A stretch of DNA of 64,000 nucleotides from assembly GCF_000689255.1 (NCBI RefSeq), contig NZ_HG964446.1, positions 4,631,250 through 4,695,249 on the forward strand, written 5' to 3'. This stretch comes from Mycobacterium triplex (GTDB taxonomy: Bacteria > Actinomycetota > Actinomycetes > Mycobacteriales > Mycobacteriaceae). Positions 49,360 through 58,461 of the stretch are shown piece by piece. Position numbers and translations under genes: made by a program. The notes beneath the pieces are model-generated. The model saw nothing but the letters and a program-made list of their open reading frames with translations. It ran no database searches and had not been told where the DNA came from. Every line of letters starts with the position of its first letter. The first letter of the stretch is position 1.

Positions 49360-49851
49360 ATGACCCCGCCCCTGTTGCACGGCTTCGGACCCGTCGTCGA
49401 CGAGCGCGCCCGGATGCTGATCCTGGGCTCGTTTCCGAGTGCGCTGTCGCTGGCGGCACACCAGTACTACGCCAATCCGCGAAATGCGTTCTGGCCCATC
49501 ACCGGTGAGCTCTTCGGATTCGACGCGACCGCCCCATACGAATCCCGCCTGGTCGCGCTGCGAAGCCATCAAGTGGCACTGTGGGACGTGCTGCGCAGCT
49601 GCCGCCGAGCCGGCAGCGCAGACTCGGCGATCGACCCGAAAAGCTTGGTGGTCAACGACTTTGCCGACTTTTTCGCCAACTACCCGGGCATCACGCGGGT
49701 TTACTTCAACGGCGCCAAGGCGGCCGGACTCTATCGCGGCCTGGCGCAGCCGGATGAGCGGCTGCAGTTGCATCGGCTGCCGTCGAGCAGCCCCGCCCAT
49801 GCCACGCGGCCGGGCGTCAAGCTGGCGGCCTGGCGAGTCCTGTGCCAGTAA
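49360..49851 (+). CDS. Hypoxanthine-DNA glycosylase-like protein (UDG family 6)
   Basis: A 163-residue single-domain protein of the uracil-DNA glycosylase superfamily. The opening LILGSFPSALSLAAHQYYANPRNAFWPI corresponds to motif 1 of the deoxyinosine/hypoxanthine-DNA glycosylases (GSFPS, QYY, PRNxFW), where an Asn does the catalysis. The C-terminal LPSSSPAHAT matches motif 2, and VYFNGAKAA the connecting strand. It would remove deaminated adenine from DNA. I recall no orthologue at this position in H37Rv, where Rv1264 and Rv1263 are adjacent. It is divergent from the cyclase and convergent with the amidase. Confidence 0.83.
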   Translation: MTPPLLHGFGPVVDERARMLILGSFPSALSLAAHQYYANPRNAFWPITGELFGFDATAPYESRLVALRSHQVALWDVLRSCRRAGSADSAIDPKSLVVNDFADFFANYPGITRVYFNGAKAAGLYRGLAQPDERLQLHRLPSSSPAHATRPGVKLAAWRVLCQ

Positions 49852-49857
49852 ACCCGG

Positions 49858-51246
49858 TCATGACACCGGCGGTCGGCGGTGAGCCCATGGTCGCGCCGCT
49901 TCGATCTGCGCGGACAGCGACAACAGCGTCGCCTCGTCGAACGGCCGGCCGACCAGCTGCACCGACAACGGCAGGCCGTCGGCGTCGAAGTCCCACGGCA
50001 CCACCGCCGCCGGCTGGCCGGTCGCGTTCCAGGGCGCGAAGTACGGAACCTGCTGGGCGACCAGCAGCAGCGTCGAGATCGCGCCGCGGCGCCGATACGC
50101 ACCGATGCGCGACGGGCCGTCGGCCGTGCCCGGCGTGATCACGACGTCGACATCGTCGAAGATCGACTGGATCTTGGCATTCATCCGCTGCTCGGCGGCA
50201 CGCACCGCCGCCATCCGGCGGTCCGAGAAGAACGAGCCGATCCGCGCCAAGGTGCGGGTGCGGGCTTCGAGCCGTTCCGGATGCGCCTGCGCGTCGGCGT
50301 CGTCGCTGATGCCGCGCAGATAACGCGGCAGGAAGCTCGCATACAGCGACGGCAACGGATACTCGGGGTCGGCGGTGATCACCTCATGTCCCAGATCGCG
50401 CAGCAGCGCACCGGCCTGCTCGACGGCCGCCAACTCTTCGCGCCCGACCCGCTGCGGAAGCGTTGGGATCTTGGTGCTCAACGCGATTCGCAGTCTGCCC
50501 GGTTCACGCGACGCGGCGGCGACGAATTCGCCCTCGGGGCCCGGGACCGTCGAGGTGGCGTCGAGGAACAAGGCCGCGTCGTGCACCGATCGCGCTATCG
50601 GGCCGTTGACGGAGAGGCCGTACCAGGCGTTGTCGTGCGGTTCCAACGAGACGCGGTCGCGTTGCGGCTTCAAACCGAACAGGCCACACCACGACGACGG
50701 GACCCGAATCGAGCCGCCGCCATCGGATCCCAGCGCCATCGGGGCCAGCCCGGCGGCGACCGCTGCGCCGCTGCCGCCGCTGCTGCCGCCCGGGCTGCGC
50801 CCGAGGTTCCACGGGTTGCGGGTCGCGCCGAAGGTCAGCGACTCGGTGAACGGGAAGATCATCAGCTCAGGCACATTGGTCTTGCCGATGATGATCGCGC
50901 CGGCCGCGCGCAACCGGCGGACCACTTCCGCGTCGGCGGTCACCGGCGGGCCGTGGCCGCCGCTGCCGCACGCGGTCACCTCACCGGCGACATCGACATC
51001 GTCCTTGATCGCGATCGGCACGCCCAGCAGTGGCAGCCGCTCGCCGGCATCGAGGAGCTCCTGCGCGGCGCGGGCATCCTCGCGGGCGCTGTCGGCCAGC
51101 ACCACGCGGAAGCAGCGCAGGTCGGTGTCCAGGCGTGCGATCCGGTCCAGGTAGACCTCGAGCAGGTCGACCGCGCTGATTTCACCGTCGGCCAGCATCC
51201 GCGCCAGTGCGCCCACACCGGCGAAGGCGAGTTCGCGAGCGTCCAC
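49858..51246 (-). CDS. amiB2: Amidase, amidase-signature family (Rv1263-like)
   Basis: A 462-residue enzyme. The Ser-cisSer-Lys triad is visible: Lys81 in AIKDD, Ser155 in GGSSGGSGAAVAAG and Ser179 in GGGSIRVPSS. It hydrolyses amide bonds in a small substrate that the sequence does not reveal. It has the same length as M. tuberculosis AmiB2. It begins with GTG 51246. Its end is seven bases from the convergent glycosylase gene, and it is divergent from the HIT-protein gene with a gap of 46 bases. Confidence 0.93.
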   Translation of the reverse strand: MDARELAFAGVGALARMLADGEISAVDLLEVYLDRIARLDTDLRCFRVVLADSAREDARAAQELLDAGERLPLLGVPIAIKDDVDVAGEVTACGSGGHGPPVTADAEVVRRLRAAGAIIIGKTNVPELMIFPFTESLTFGATRNPWNLGRSPGGSSGGSGAAVAAGLAPMALGSDGGGSIRVPSSWCGLFGLKPQRDRVSLEPHDNAWYGLSVNGPIARSVHDAALFLDATSTVPGPEGEFVAAASREPGRLRIALSTKIPTLPQRVGREELAAVEQAGALLRDLGHEVITADPEYPLPSLYASFLPRYLRGISDDADAQAHPERLEARTRTLARIGSFFSDRRMAAVRAAEQRMNAKIQSIFDDVDVVITPGTADGPSRIGAYRRRGAISTLLLVAQQVPYFAPWNATGQPAAVVPWDFDADGLPLSVQLVGRPFDEATLLSLSAQIEAARPWAHRRPPVS

Positions 51247-51292
51247 TGCGGCAGCCTAACTCCCGGGTAGGGGCGGCCAGTACCGTGGCGAC

Positions 51293-51721
51293 ATGTCCTG
51301 CGTGTTCTGTGCGATCGTCGCCGGGGAAGCTCCGGCCATCCGGATCTACGAAGACGACGATTACCTGGCGATCCTCGACATCCGCCCCTTCACGCGCGGC
51401 CACACCCTGGTGATCCCCAAACAGCACAGCGTCGACCTGACCGATACCCCGCCGCAGACGCTGGCCGAGATGATCACCCTCGGCCAGCGGATCGCGCGCG
51501 CCGCCCGGGCCACGGAATTGGCCGACGCGACGAACATCGGGATCAACGACGGCGGCGCCGCGTTCCAGACGGTGTTCCACATTCACCTGCACGTATTGCC
51601 CCGCCGCAACGGCGACAAGCTTTCGGTGGCCAAGGGGATGTTGCTGCGCCGGGACCCGACCCGCGAGGCCACCGGGCAGATCCTGCGCGACGCGCTGGCA
51701 CGCATCGACGCCAATCAGTAG
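51293..51721 (+). CDS. HIT-family nucleotide hydrolase (Rv1262c-like)
   Basis: A 142-residue histidine-triad protein: CVFCAIVAGE at the N terminus (with a CxxC pair) and the triad HIHLHVLPR near residue 100, where the second His is the nucleophile. Such proteins hydrolyse or transfer nucleoside monophosphates from adenylylated compounds. It starts with ATG 51293. It is followed after 10 bases by the Ddn-like gene, so an operon is likely. Confidence 0.92.
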   Translation: MSCVFCAIVAGEAPAIRIYEDDDYLAILDIRPFTRGHTLVIPKQHSVDLTDTPPQTLAEMITLGQRIARAARATELADATNIGINDGGAAFQTVFHIHLHVLPRRNGDKLSVAKGMLLRRDPTREATGQILRDALARIDANQ

Positions 51722-51731
51722 AACTGAGGTC

Positions 51732-52184
51732 ATGAGCAACCTCACCACGCTGGAGCGGCTCTTTCTGGCTCCACTGCTGCGCATTCACGACTCGCTCTAC
51801 CGGAAGACCGACGGGCGGATCGGTCACCACATACCCGGGATGCCGGACAGCCTGCTGTTGCACACGATCGGCGCCAAGACCGGTCAGCAGCGGTCCTCCA
51901 CGTTGACCTACGCCAAGGACGGTGACTCGTACCTGGTCGTCGCGTCCTACGGCGGTAGTGACACCGCCCCCGGCTGGTACCACAACCTGCGTAAGCGTCC
52001 GGAGTGCGAAATCAACGTCGGCTCCAAGCGGTTCCCGGTGACCGCGCGCAGTATCGGGCCGGATGACCCCGACTATGCGCGGCTCTGGCCGATCGTGAAC
52101 AAGAACAACGGCAACCGGTACGACGGGTATCAGAAGCGGACGTCGCGGCCGATCCCGATCGTCGCGTTAACGCCTACCAAATAG
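51732..52184 (+). CDS. Ddn-like deazaflavin (F420)-dependent nitroreductase family protein (Rv1261c-like)
   Basis: A 150-residue split-barrel protein. GAKTGQQRSSTLTYAKDGDSYLVVASYGGSDTAPGWYHNLRKRPECEI is the typical Ddn/DUF385 core that binds F420, and the end DDPDYARLWPIVNKNNGN is conserved. It should reduce quinone- or nitro-type substrates with F420H2. ATG 51732 lies 10 bases after the HIT gene. It is homologous to M. tuberculosis Rv1261c. Confidence 0.9.
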   Translation: MSNLTTLERLFLAPLLRIHDSLYRKTDGRIGHHIPGMPDSLLLHTIGAKTGQQRSSTLTYAKDGDSYLVVASYGGSDTAPGWYHNLRKRPECEINVGSKRFPVTARSIGPDDPDYARLWPIVNKNNGNRYDGYQKRTSRPIPIVALTPTK

Positions 52185-52295
52185 CACTAACCTGCACAAA
52201 AGCGCCAGCTAACCCGACGGGGACGATTATTCTGCCCTAGCAGTGGTGAAGCCTCCATGCGTTCACCCCGGGGGGACAGATCGGCTGGAGCGGCA

Positions 52296-55200
52296 ATGAA
52301 GCGCTGGACGGGGATTCCGTGGCAGCGATTCGGGCTGTCTGAGCGCATCGCATGGCTCGTCGTCGGGGGATACGGCTTCGCCGGGGTACTGATCGTCATC
52401 GCGGACGTCCGCGACTGGGAAGGCATCTACGCGACTCGCCCGGTCGACGAAATCGCGTTGGCGATCAGTCTGCTGTTCGGTGCGGGATGTTGCCTGCGCG
52501 CGGCGCGCTTCGCCGAGGGGCGGCGCCGAATCGGCTGGCTGGCCATGGTCACCGCCCAGCTGGGGTGGGCGATCGGGGAGCTCATCTGGGCGTTCTACGA
52601 CGTGCGCTCACAGCTGGACCATGCCGCGCACCCGGCCGCGGCCGAGATCGTGCTGCTGTTATGGCCGTTCGGCGCCATGACGTCGTTGGTGGCGTTGTCC
52701 AACCTCTCTCGGCACAGTTCACGGCGGCTGGTACTGGACGGCCTGATCCTGTTCACCTCGCTGCTCGTCGTCTCGTGGGTGTTCGTGCTGGAAAAGCAGC
52801 TGCGCGACACCACCGGCTCACGGACGGCGACGGTCGCGCAGGTGGTCAACGACGGCATCCTGCTGAGCACGGCGATCCTGATGCTGTCGCGCGGCCGCCC
52901 CGGCGAGCGACCGAGCCGCAGCCTGGTAGCCGCCGGCATCGCGGTGATCAGCATCGCCGACATCACGATGGTGTTCGACACCGGGATAGGCAGCTATCAC
53001 GTCAGTGATCTGGGTGACCTGGGCCGGGTGGCCGGGTTGTGCATGATCGCGCTCGGCGCGTTGGCCAGCGTCGACGAATCCACCTCCGTCTCGGCGTCGC
53101 GCAGCGAGGCGTTGTCGCGCACCTTGCTGTGGTTGCCGTACCTGCCGCTGGCGCTGGCCGCGGTCGTCGGATTCGGCGCGATAGTCCGCGCGCAGCACGG
53201 AGTATTGACCGCCCTGCTCGGCATCCTGGTGGGCGCGGTGCTGGTTCGGCAATTCATCGCGCTCACCGAAAATCAGGACCTGCTGTCCGCGGTCGCGCGG
53301 GAAGCGTTCCGGGACAGTTTGACCGGGCTGGCGAATCGGCCGCATTTCCTGCACCGCCTCGAAGACACCGTCGCCGCTCGAACTGAAGACAGCGGACCGA
53401 TTGCGGTGTTGTGCCTCGACCTCGACAACTTCAAAGCGGTCAACGACGGCTTGGGACACCCGGCCGGGGACGAGCTGCTGATCCGGGTCGCCGGACGGCT
53501 CACCGCTGCCCTGCACGAAAACGGCCTGATCGCCCGCCTTGGCGGTGACGAATTCGCGGTGCTGCTCGAGGGTTCGATCGAAGAATCCCAGGCCGCCGCC
53601 CAGGATGTGCTCGAGGCGTTCAGCGCCCCGATCGTGATCGACGGCGTGCCCGTCGCGGTTCGGCCAAGCATCGGCTTCACCGTGGCCACGGCCGCATCGA
53701 CGTGCACGGTCGACCAGCTGCTGAGGCACGCCGACCTGGCCATGTACACCGCCAAACGCGAAGGTGGCCAATGCGTCCGCAGCTTTGTGCCGGATATTCC
53801 CTTCTCCTATACCTTCCCGCGGTCGACGGAGTCGGCGTTATCGGCGGTCTCGGCCTTGCCGGCCAAGCTGGCGGATTGGGCGCCCGTTTCGGCAGCCGCC
53901 TCGAGTGCCTCCGCCTCACCTCGCGCCACGCGAGCGGAGCCGAAAGTGCCTGGTATGGTGCAGGATTCACCTGATAGCCTGGACTGGGCATCGACGCCAA
54001 TCCGGATTGCCATGGGGATATTGGCAATTGGCGTGATCACTTTCACCGCGACGAGTGTGGCCGGCCTCAACGCCCGGGACACCTTTTTCACCAATTCCTT
54101 GTACGCGGTGTTGAACCTGTTGGCAGCCGGACTGATTGCCGTGCGCGCGTACCGCGTTGCGACCGATCGGGTGGCCTGGTGGCTGATCGCGCTCGGAATG
54201 GCATGCTCGGCGGTCGGTGACGTCGTCTACCTCTTGCGGGTGCCCGACGGCCAGTCCCCGTCCGCGGCCGACCCGGCGTATCTCGCGTTCTACCCGCTCG
54301 TCTATCTCGGCCTGCTGCTGCTGGTGTGGGCACGCCTGAGGTCCGTACCGATTCCGATCCGGCTAGATCCCCTGGTCTGCGGTTTGGCCGTGGCCGCGCT
54401 GGGTGTGGCCCTGCGCGCCGGGCCGCTGCACGCCGCCGCGACCCGGGCGCCGGACACCGTTTGGGTCGGGCTGTTGTATCCGTGGGGCGATCTGGTGCTG
54501 GTGGCGCTGGCCGCCGCCATGCTGGCAATCATCGGTTGGCGCAACGAATTCCGCTGGATCCTCCTGGTGGCCGGTCTCGCCGCGTTTGCGCTCGCGGACA
54601 CCGTCTATCTTTTCGAGACCTCCGCGGGCTCATATCGCGCCGGCACCACGCTGGATGCCGTCTGGCCCGCGGCGTCGTTACTGGTGGCGATGGCCGGCTG
54701 GGCGCCCACGTCGTCGGTGGTACCCGCGCTCAAGCGTGGATTCGGCTCCTACGCCGTGCCGGTGGCCTGCACAGCCGTCGCGCTCGGCGTGGCGGCTTTG
54801 GACGAAAGATCGCGGCTTGCAACGGCTTTGGCGGCGCTGAGCCTCGTCACGGCAGCCGTGCGATTTTCGCTGACGTTGCGTGACGTCAGCATGATGGCCG
54901 AAAGCTACAAGCACGCCATGACCGACGAGTTGACGACATTGCCCAACCGCCGGTCGCTGGCCACCGCGTTGACGGCATTGTCCGACTCCCCGTCGACAGA
55001 GCTCGATCCGGCGCTCAAGACGCCGTCGCGCAAGGCGTTGCTGTTGGTGAAGCTCTACGAGATCGACGAGATCAGCGACTCACTCGGCCGCCGTTTCGGC
55101 GATGAACTGTTGCGCCACATCGCGGATCGACTCGCCAACAGCGTGCGCCACGAGGATCTGCTGGCGCGGGTGAGCGATGACGAATTCGCGATCCTGCTGA

Positions 55201-56258
55201 CCGAGGGATCCGACCTGACCGGCGCCCGCGCCCAAGCAGGTCGCCTGCTCGAATCTCTGGGCGAGCCGTTCGCCCTGGATCCGGTCACCGTGCGCGTCGA
55301 CGCGCGCATCGCAATCGCGCTGTGCCCCGACCACTGTGAGCATCCGCAAGAGCTGCTCAGTCGCGCCGAGGCGGCGATGCCGCACGCCAAGTCCGCGATG
55401 GGCAAGATCGCGGTCTACGACTCGGCGTTCGAGGTGTACCGCGAAACCGACCCCAACCTGATCGAGGAATTGCGCACCGCGCTGTTCGAAGGTGACGAAC
55501 CGACCTTGTACTACCAGCCCAAGGTCGACTCCAGCGACGGCAGCGTGCACAGCGTCGAGGCACTGCTGCGGTGGAACCATCCCACGCGCGGACTGCTGCT
55601 GCCCGAGGCATTCCTGCCCGCCGCCGAGCGTGCCGGGCTGATGCGCAAGATCGCCGACCGCACACTCAAACTCGCTCTCACCCAGATCCAGTACTGGCGC
55701 GAAAAAGGCGTCACCTCGTCCGTGTCGGTGAACCTGGCGACGACCAACCTGCTCGACCTCGAGCTGGTCGGCTCGATCGAAAGGCTGCTGTGGGCCCGCG
55801 GTTTGCCCGCGGACGCACTGATCATCGAGATCACCGAAAGCGCCCTGGTCGACTCGGTGCGGTCGCGCAATACCGTGGCCGAGCTGCAGCGGCTGGGCGT
55901 ACGCATCTCACTGGACGACTACGGCACCGGCTGGTCATCGCTGGCGCGCCTGCAAGACGTCTCGGTCGACGAATTGAAACTCGACAGAATCTTCGTGGCG
56001 CGGCTGGCTCAAGACGCCCGATCGGTCGCGATCGTGCGGTCCACGGTGGCGCTGGCCGACAGCCTGGGCGCGGACCTGGTGGCCGAGGGAGTAGAAGACC
56101 GGGTCACGTTGAGCGCACTGCAACGATTCGGCTGCACGATTACTCAGGGATTCGTGCACACCCCGCCGTTGCCGCCGGCCGAGCTCGAGGAGTGGATCAG
56201 CCACCAAGTGCCACAACGGAGGTCGGCCCGACCGGAGCAGGCCGGCGTCGCCGACTAG
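52296..56258 (+). CDS. Giant membrane GGDEF-(membrane)-degenerate GGDEF-EAL protein
   Basis: About 1320 residues. N-terminal membrane region of roughly eight to nine helices (residues 15-325), GGDEF domain 1 (about 335-490, with intact GGDEF near 415 but no RxxD inhibitory site before it), a linker, a second membrane region of about eight to nine helices (570-855), GGDEF domain 2 with the motif changed to SDDEF (near 960) and an EAL domain (1070-1310). The EAL catalytic set is present: VEALLRW, VNLATTN, EITESAL, LDDYGTG, ELKLDRIF, VAEGVED, TQGF. It should both make and degrade cyclic-di-GMP. ATG 52296 follows GGAG at good spacing; an upstream ATG at 52257 is less likely. H37Rv has no gene here. 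Confidence 0.9.
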   Translation: MKRWTGIPWQRFGLSERIAWLVVGGYGFAGVLIVIADVRDWEGIYATRPVDEIALAISLLFGAGCCLRAARFAEGRRRIGWLAMVTAQLGWAIGELIWAFYDVRSQLDHAAHPAAAEIVLLLWPFGAMTSLVALSNLSRHSSRRLVLDGLILFTSLLVVSWVFVLEKQLRDTTGSRTATVAQVVNDGILLSTAILMLSRGRPGERPSRSLVAAGIAVISIADITMVFDTGIGSYHVSDLGDLGRVAGLCMIALGALASVDESTSVSASRSEALSRTLLWLPYLPLALAAVVGFGAIVRAQHGVLTALLGILVGAVLVRQFIALTENQDLLSAVAREAFRDSLTGLANRPHFLHRLEDTVAARTEDSGPIAVLCLDLDNFKAVNDGLGHPAGDELLIRVAGRLTAALHENGLIARLGGDEFAVLLEGSIEESQAAAQDVLEAFSAPIVIDGVPVAVRPSIGFTVATAASTCTVDQLLRHADLAMYTAKREGGQCVRSFVPDIPFSYTFPRSTESALSAVSALPAKLADWAPVSAAASSASASPRATRAEPKVPGMVQDSPDSLDWASTPIRIAMGILAIGVITFTATSVAGLNARDTFFTNSLYAVLNLLAAGLIAVRAYRVATDRVAWWLIALGMACSAVGDVVYLLRVPDGQSPSAADPAYLAFYPLVYLGLLLLVWARLRSVPIPIRLDPLVCGLAVAALGVALRAGPLHAAATRAPDTVWVGLLYPWGDLVLVALAAAMLAIIGWRNEFRWILLVAGLAAFALADTVYLFETSAGSYRAGTTLDAVWPAASLLVAMAGWAPTSSVVPALKRGFGSYAVPVACTAVALGVAALDERSRLATALAALSLVTAAVRFSLTLRDVSMMAESYKHAMTDELTTLPNRRSLATALTALSDSPSTELDPALKTPSRKALLLVKLYEIDEISDSLGRRFGDELLRHIADRLANSVRHEDLLARVSDDEFAILLTEGSDLTGARAQAGRLLESLGEPFALDPVTVRVDARIAIALCPDHCEHPQELLSRAEAAMPHAKSAMGKIAVYDSAFEVYRETDPNLIEELRTALFEGDEPTLYYQPKVDSSDGSVHSVEALLRWNHPTRGLLLPEAFLPAAERAGLMRKIADRTLKLALTQIQYWREKGVTSSVSVNLATTNLLDLELVGSIERLLWARGLPADALIIEITESALVDSVRSRNTVAELQRLGVRISLDDYGTGWSSLARLQDVSVDELKLDRIFVARLAQDARSVAIVRSTVALADSLGADLVAEGVEDRVTLSALQRFGCTITQGFVHTPPLPPAELEEWISHQVPQRRSARPEQAGVAD

Positions 56259-57286
56259 AACAATTCCTTGGCCAGCAGCTCCAGGGTTGCCACCCGCCCC
56301 GGCGCGGCGGCGGGGTCGGTGCCGCGCCGGGCCGACGCGACCGGGTTCACCATCACCTCGTCAACCCCGAACTGCTCGGCCAGCGTTCGCAGCTGCTCGG
56401 CAGCTTCAGCCGGAGTACCGAGGACCCCACGTTGCAGCCCGCTGTCGACGATGTGCTGTTGAGCCGGGGTCAGCTCCGCCACTTGGGCCTCCTCCACCAG
56501 CGGGACCGGGCCCAGCGGCTGCCCGGTCCGCAGCCGCGCCATCATCTGCAGGTTCGGCAGCATCAATGCCGTTGCCTCATCGTGTGTTTCGGCCACCGCG
56601 GCGTTCACCGTCAAGAACGTCACGGGCTCTGGGGTCAAGGCGCTGGGCTGGAACCGGGTGCGGTAGACCTGCAGCGCCTCTTCGGTTCCCTTGCCGGAGA
56701 AGTGATGTGCGAACACATACGGCAACCCCTTGGCCGCCGCCAGGTGCGCCGAGTACATCGACGAGCCCAGTAGCCACAGCCGTGGTTCACCGGACGCCGC
56801 GGGAGTGGCCTTGAGCCGGTAGTCACCCGAGCGCAGCGGAACCAGCACACCGCGCGCACTCATCAGCGCCGCCACGTCGTCGAGGTATTCGGGGAAGTTC
56901 TCGATATCGCGATCGTCACGGCCACCACGCAACGCATACGACGTCACCGGATCGGAGCCGGGCGCGCGGCCGATACCCAGGTCGATGCGGTTCGGGGCGG
57001 CGGCTTCCAACAGCGCGAACTGCTCGGCGACGGCCAGCGGCGCGTGGTTGGGCAGCATCACCCCGCCGGATCCCAGTCGCACGCGCGACGTCTGCGCGGC
57101 CAGGTAGGCGAGCAGCACCGGCGGGCTGGTGGCGCCCACCGACGGCATGTTGTGGTGTTCGGCCACCCAGTAGCGGGTGAAACCCAGCCGGTCGGCGGTC
57201 TGCGCCAGCGCCACGGTGGCCGCCAGCGCGTCGCCGGTCGACTGGTCGGTGCGTACCGGGACGAGATCGAGGACGGAAAGACGCAC
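56255..57286 (-). CDS. Luciferase-like flavin-dependent monooxygenase (MsnO8-type)
   Basis: A 343-residue protein of the luciferase-like TIM-barrel superfamily. The start LSVLDLVPVRTDQSTGDALAATVALAQTADRLGFTRYWVAEHHNMPSVG and later GSGGVMLPNHAPLAVAEQFALLEAAAPNRIDLGIGRAPGSD are typical of the FMN-dependent class often annotated MsnO8. The substrate cannot be predicted. GTG 57286 is the start. It is convergent with the c-di-GMP gene (4-base overlap of ends). H37Rv has no gene of this kind between Rv1261c and Rv1260, so it came in, or was lost, together with its neighbour. Confidence 0.88.
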   Translation of the reverse strand: MRLSVLDLVPVRTDQSTGDALAATVALAQTADRLGFTRYWVAEHHNMPSVGATSPPVLLAYLAAQTSRVRLGSGGVMLPNHAPLAVAEQFALLEAAAPNRIDLGIGRAPGSDPVTSYALRGGRDDRDIENFPEYLDDVAALMSARGVLVPLRSGDYRLKATPAASGEPRLWLLGSSMYSAHLAAAKGLPYVFAHHFSGKGTEEALQVYRTRFQPSALTPEPVTFLTVNAAVAETHDEATALMLPNLQMMARLRTGQPLGPVPLVEEAQVAELTPAQQHIVDSGLQRGVLGTPAEAAEQLRTLAEQFGVDEVMVNPVASARRGTDPAAAPGRVATLELLAKELF

Positions 57287-57324
57287 GATGGCCTCAACGC
57301 ATTCGGTGCGGTGTTCGTTCCCGG

Positions 57325-58455
57325 TCAGTAATTGCTGGGCGTAATCGAATTCACGACCGCCTCGAACTGCTCCTGCGATATCGGCGCACCGCCGGGAATG
57401 TTATCGGTGGCCAGGAACTGGGTGCGTTCGGTGTAGCCGTGAAAGCGCTTGAAGTAGTTGGTAAAGCCGACCCCATGGTCGACCCAGTCGCCTTGGGTGA
57501 CGCGCTTGAGCTCGCCGGCCAGGATGTAGGCGCCCAGCAGCGCGACGCTGGTCCCCTGACCCGACAACGGCGAGCAGCAGTAGCCGGCGTCGCCGACCAG
57601 CGCCACCCGGCCGATCGACCAGTGATCCATCACGATCTGTGCCATCTCGTCAAAGTAGAAATCCGGCGCCTTGCGCATGAGCTCGAGCAGTTGCGGACGG
57701 ACCCAGCCGTCGCCGGACATCCGCTGCTCGATCTCGGCGAATTGGGCCTCGACATCGCGGTAGTCCAGCCGCAGTTCGGTGTCCATGAAGCCCAACATGG
57801 CGCGCGCCTCGGTGTTGTTGCGGGCGCTGTAGATCCCGGCCATCGTGGTGTCCCCGTAATGCCACATCTGCCAGAAGTCCAAATCCAGGAAATTGGGCAC
57901 GGTGAAGATCGCGGCATGCGTCCCCAATCGCTTGATGAAGCGCTCCTCGGGACCGAAAACCAGTCGGCGCACATTGGAATGCAAACCGTCGGCCCCGATC
58001 ACCAGGTCGAAGCTGCGCGCGGGGTCGCGCTCAAAAGTCACGTCGACGCCGGTGCCGCGGTTGTTGATCGCGGTGATGCTGTCGTCGAAGAGGTACTCGG
58101 TCGCGGGCTGGGTTGCCTGGTAAAGCAACTCGACCAAGTCGTCGCGCAGCAGCTCGATGTCGGGATTGTCGATCGGGCCGCCGGTCGGCGTCGACTCGGT
58201 GTCGCGGGACAGCTCGTTGCCGTCGCGGTCGACGACCGAAGATCCCCGAATGCCCGTCTTGCGGTCCGCGGCGGCCTGCAGCAGACCCATGCGGTCAAGC
58301 ACCGTCAGCGCCGGGCCCCGCACGTCGATCGCCTGCCCACCCGGGCGCAGCCCGGGGTGCCGCTCCACGACGGTCACCGAATAGCCATGCTGCCCAAGCC
58401 AATACGCCAACGTTGTACCGGCGACGCTGGCCCCGGAAATCAGTACCTTAGTCAT
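57325..58455 (-). CDS. FAD-dependent monooxygenase (Rv1260-like)
   Basis: A 376-residue class A flavin monooxygenase. VLISGASVAGTTLAYWLGQHGYSVTVVERHPGLRPGGQAIDVRG contains the GxGxxG-like dinucleotide fold (here GASVAG); LVIGADGLHSNVR is the DG motif and VALVGDAGYCCSPLSGQGTSVALLGAYILAGEL the GD motif. It is homologous to TetX-like hydroxylases and to M. tuberculosis Rv1260 (372). The substrate is unknown. ATG 58455; no good ribosome binding site. Six bases separate its start from the end of udgB, so the two are probably cotranscribed. Confidence 0.93.
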   Translation of the reverse strand: MTKVLISGASVAGTTLAYWLGQHGYSVTVVERHPGLRPGGQAIDVRGPALTVLDRMGLLQAAADRKTGIRGSSVVDRDGNELSRDTESTPTGGPIDNPDIELLRDDLVELLYQATQPATEYLFDDSITAINNRGTGVDVTFERDPARSFDLVIGADGLHSNVRRLVFGPEERFIKRLGTHAAIFTVPNFLDLDFWQMWHYGDTTMAGIYSARNNTEARAMLGFMDTELRLDYRDVEAQFAEIEQRMSGDGWVRPQLLELMRKAPDFYFDEMAQIVMDHWSIGRVALVGDAGYCCSPLSGQGTSVALLGAYILAGELKRVTQGDWVDHGVGFTNYFKRFHGYTERTQFLATDNIPGGAPISQEQFEAVVNSITPSNY

Positions 58456-58461
58456 GGAAAG

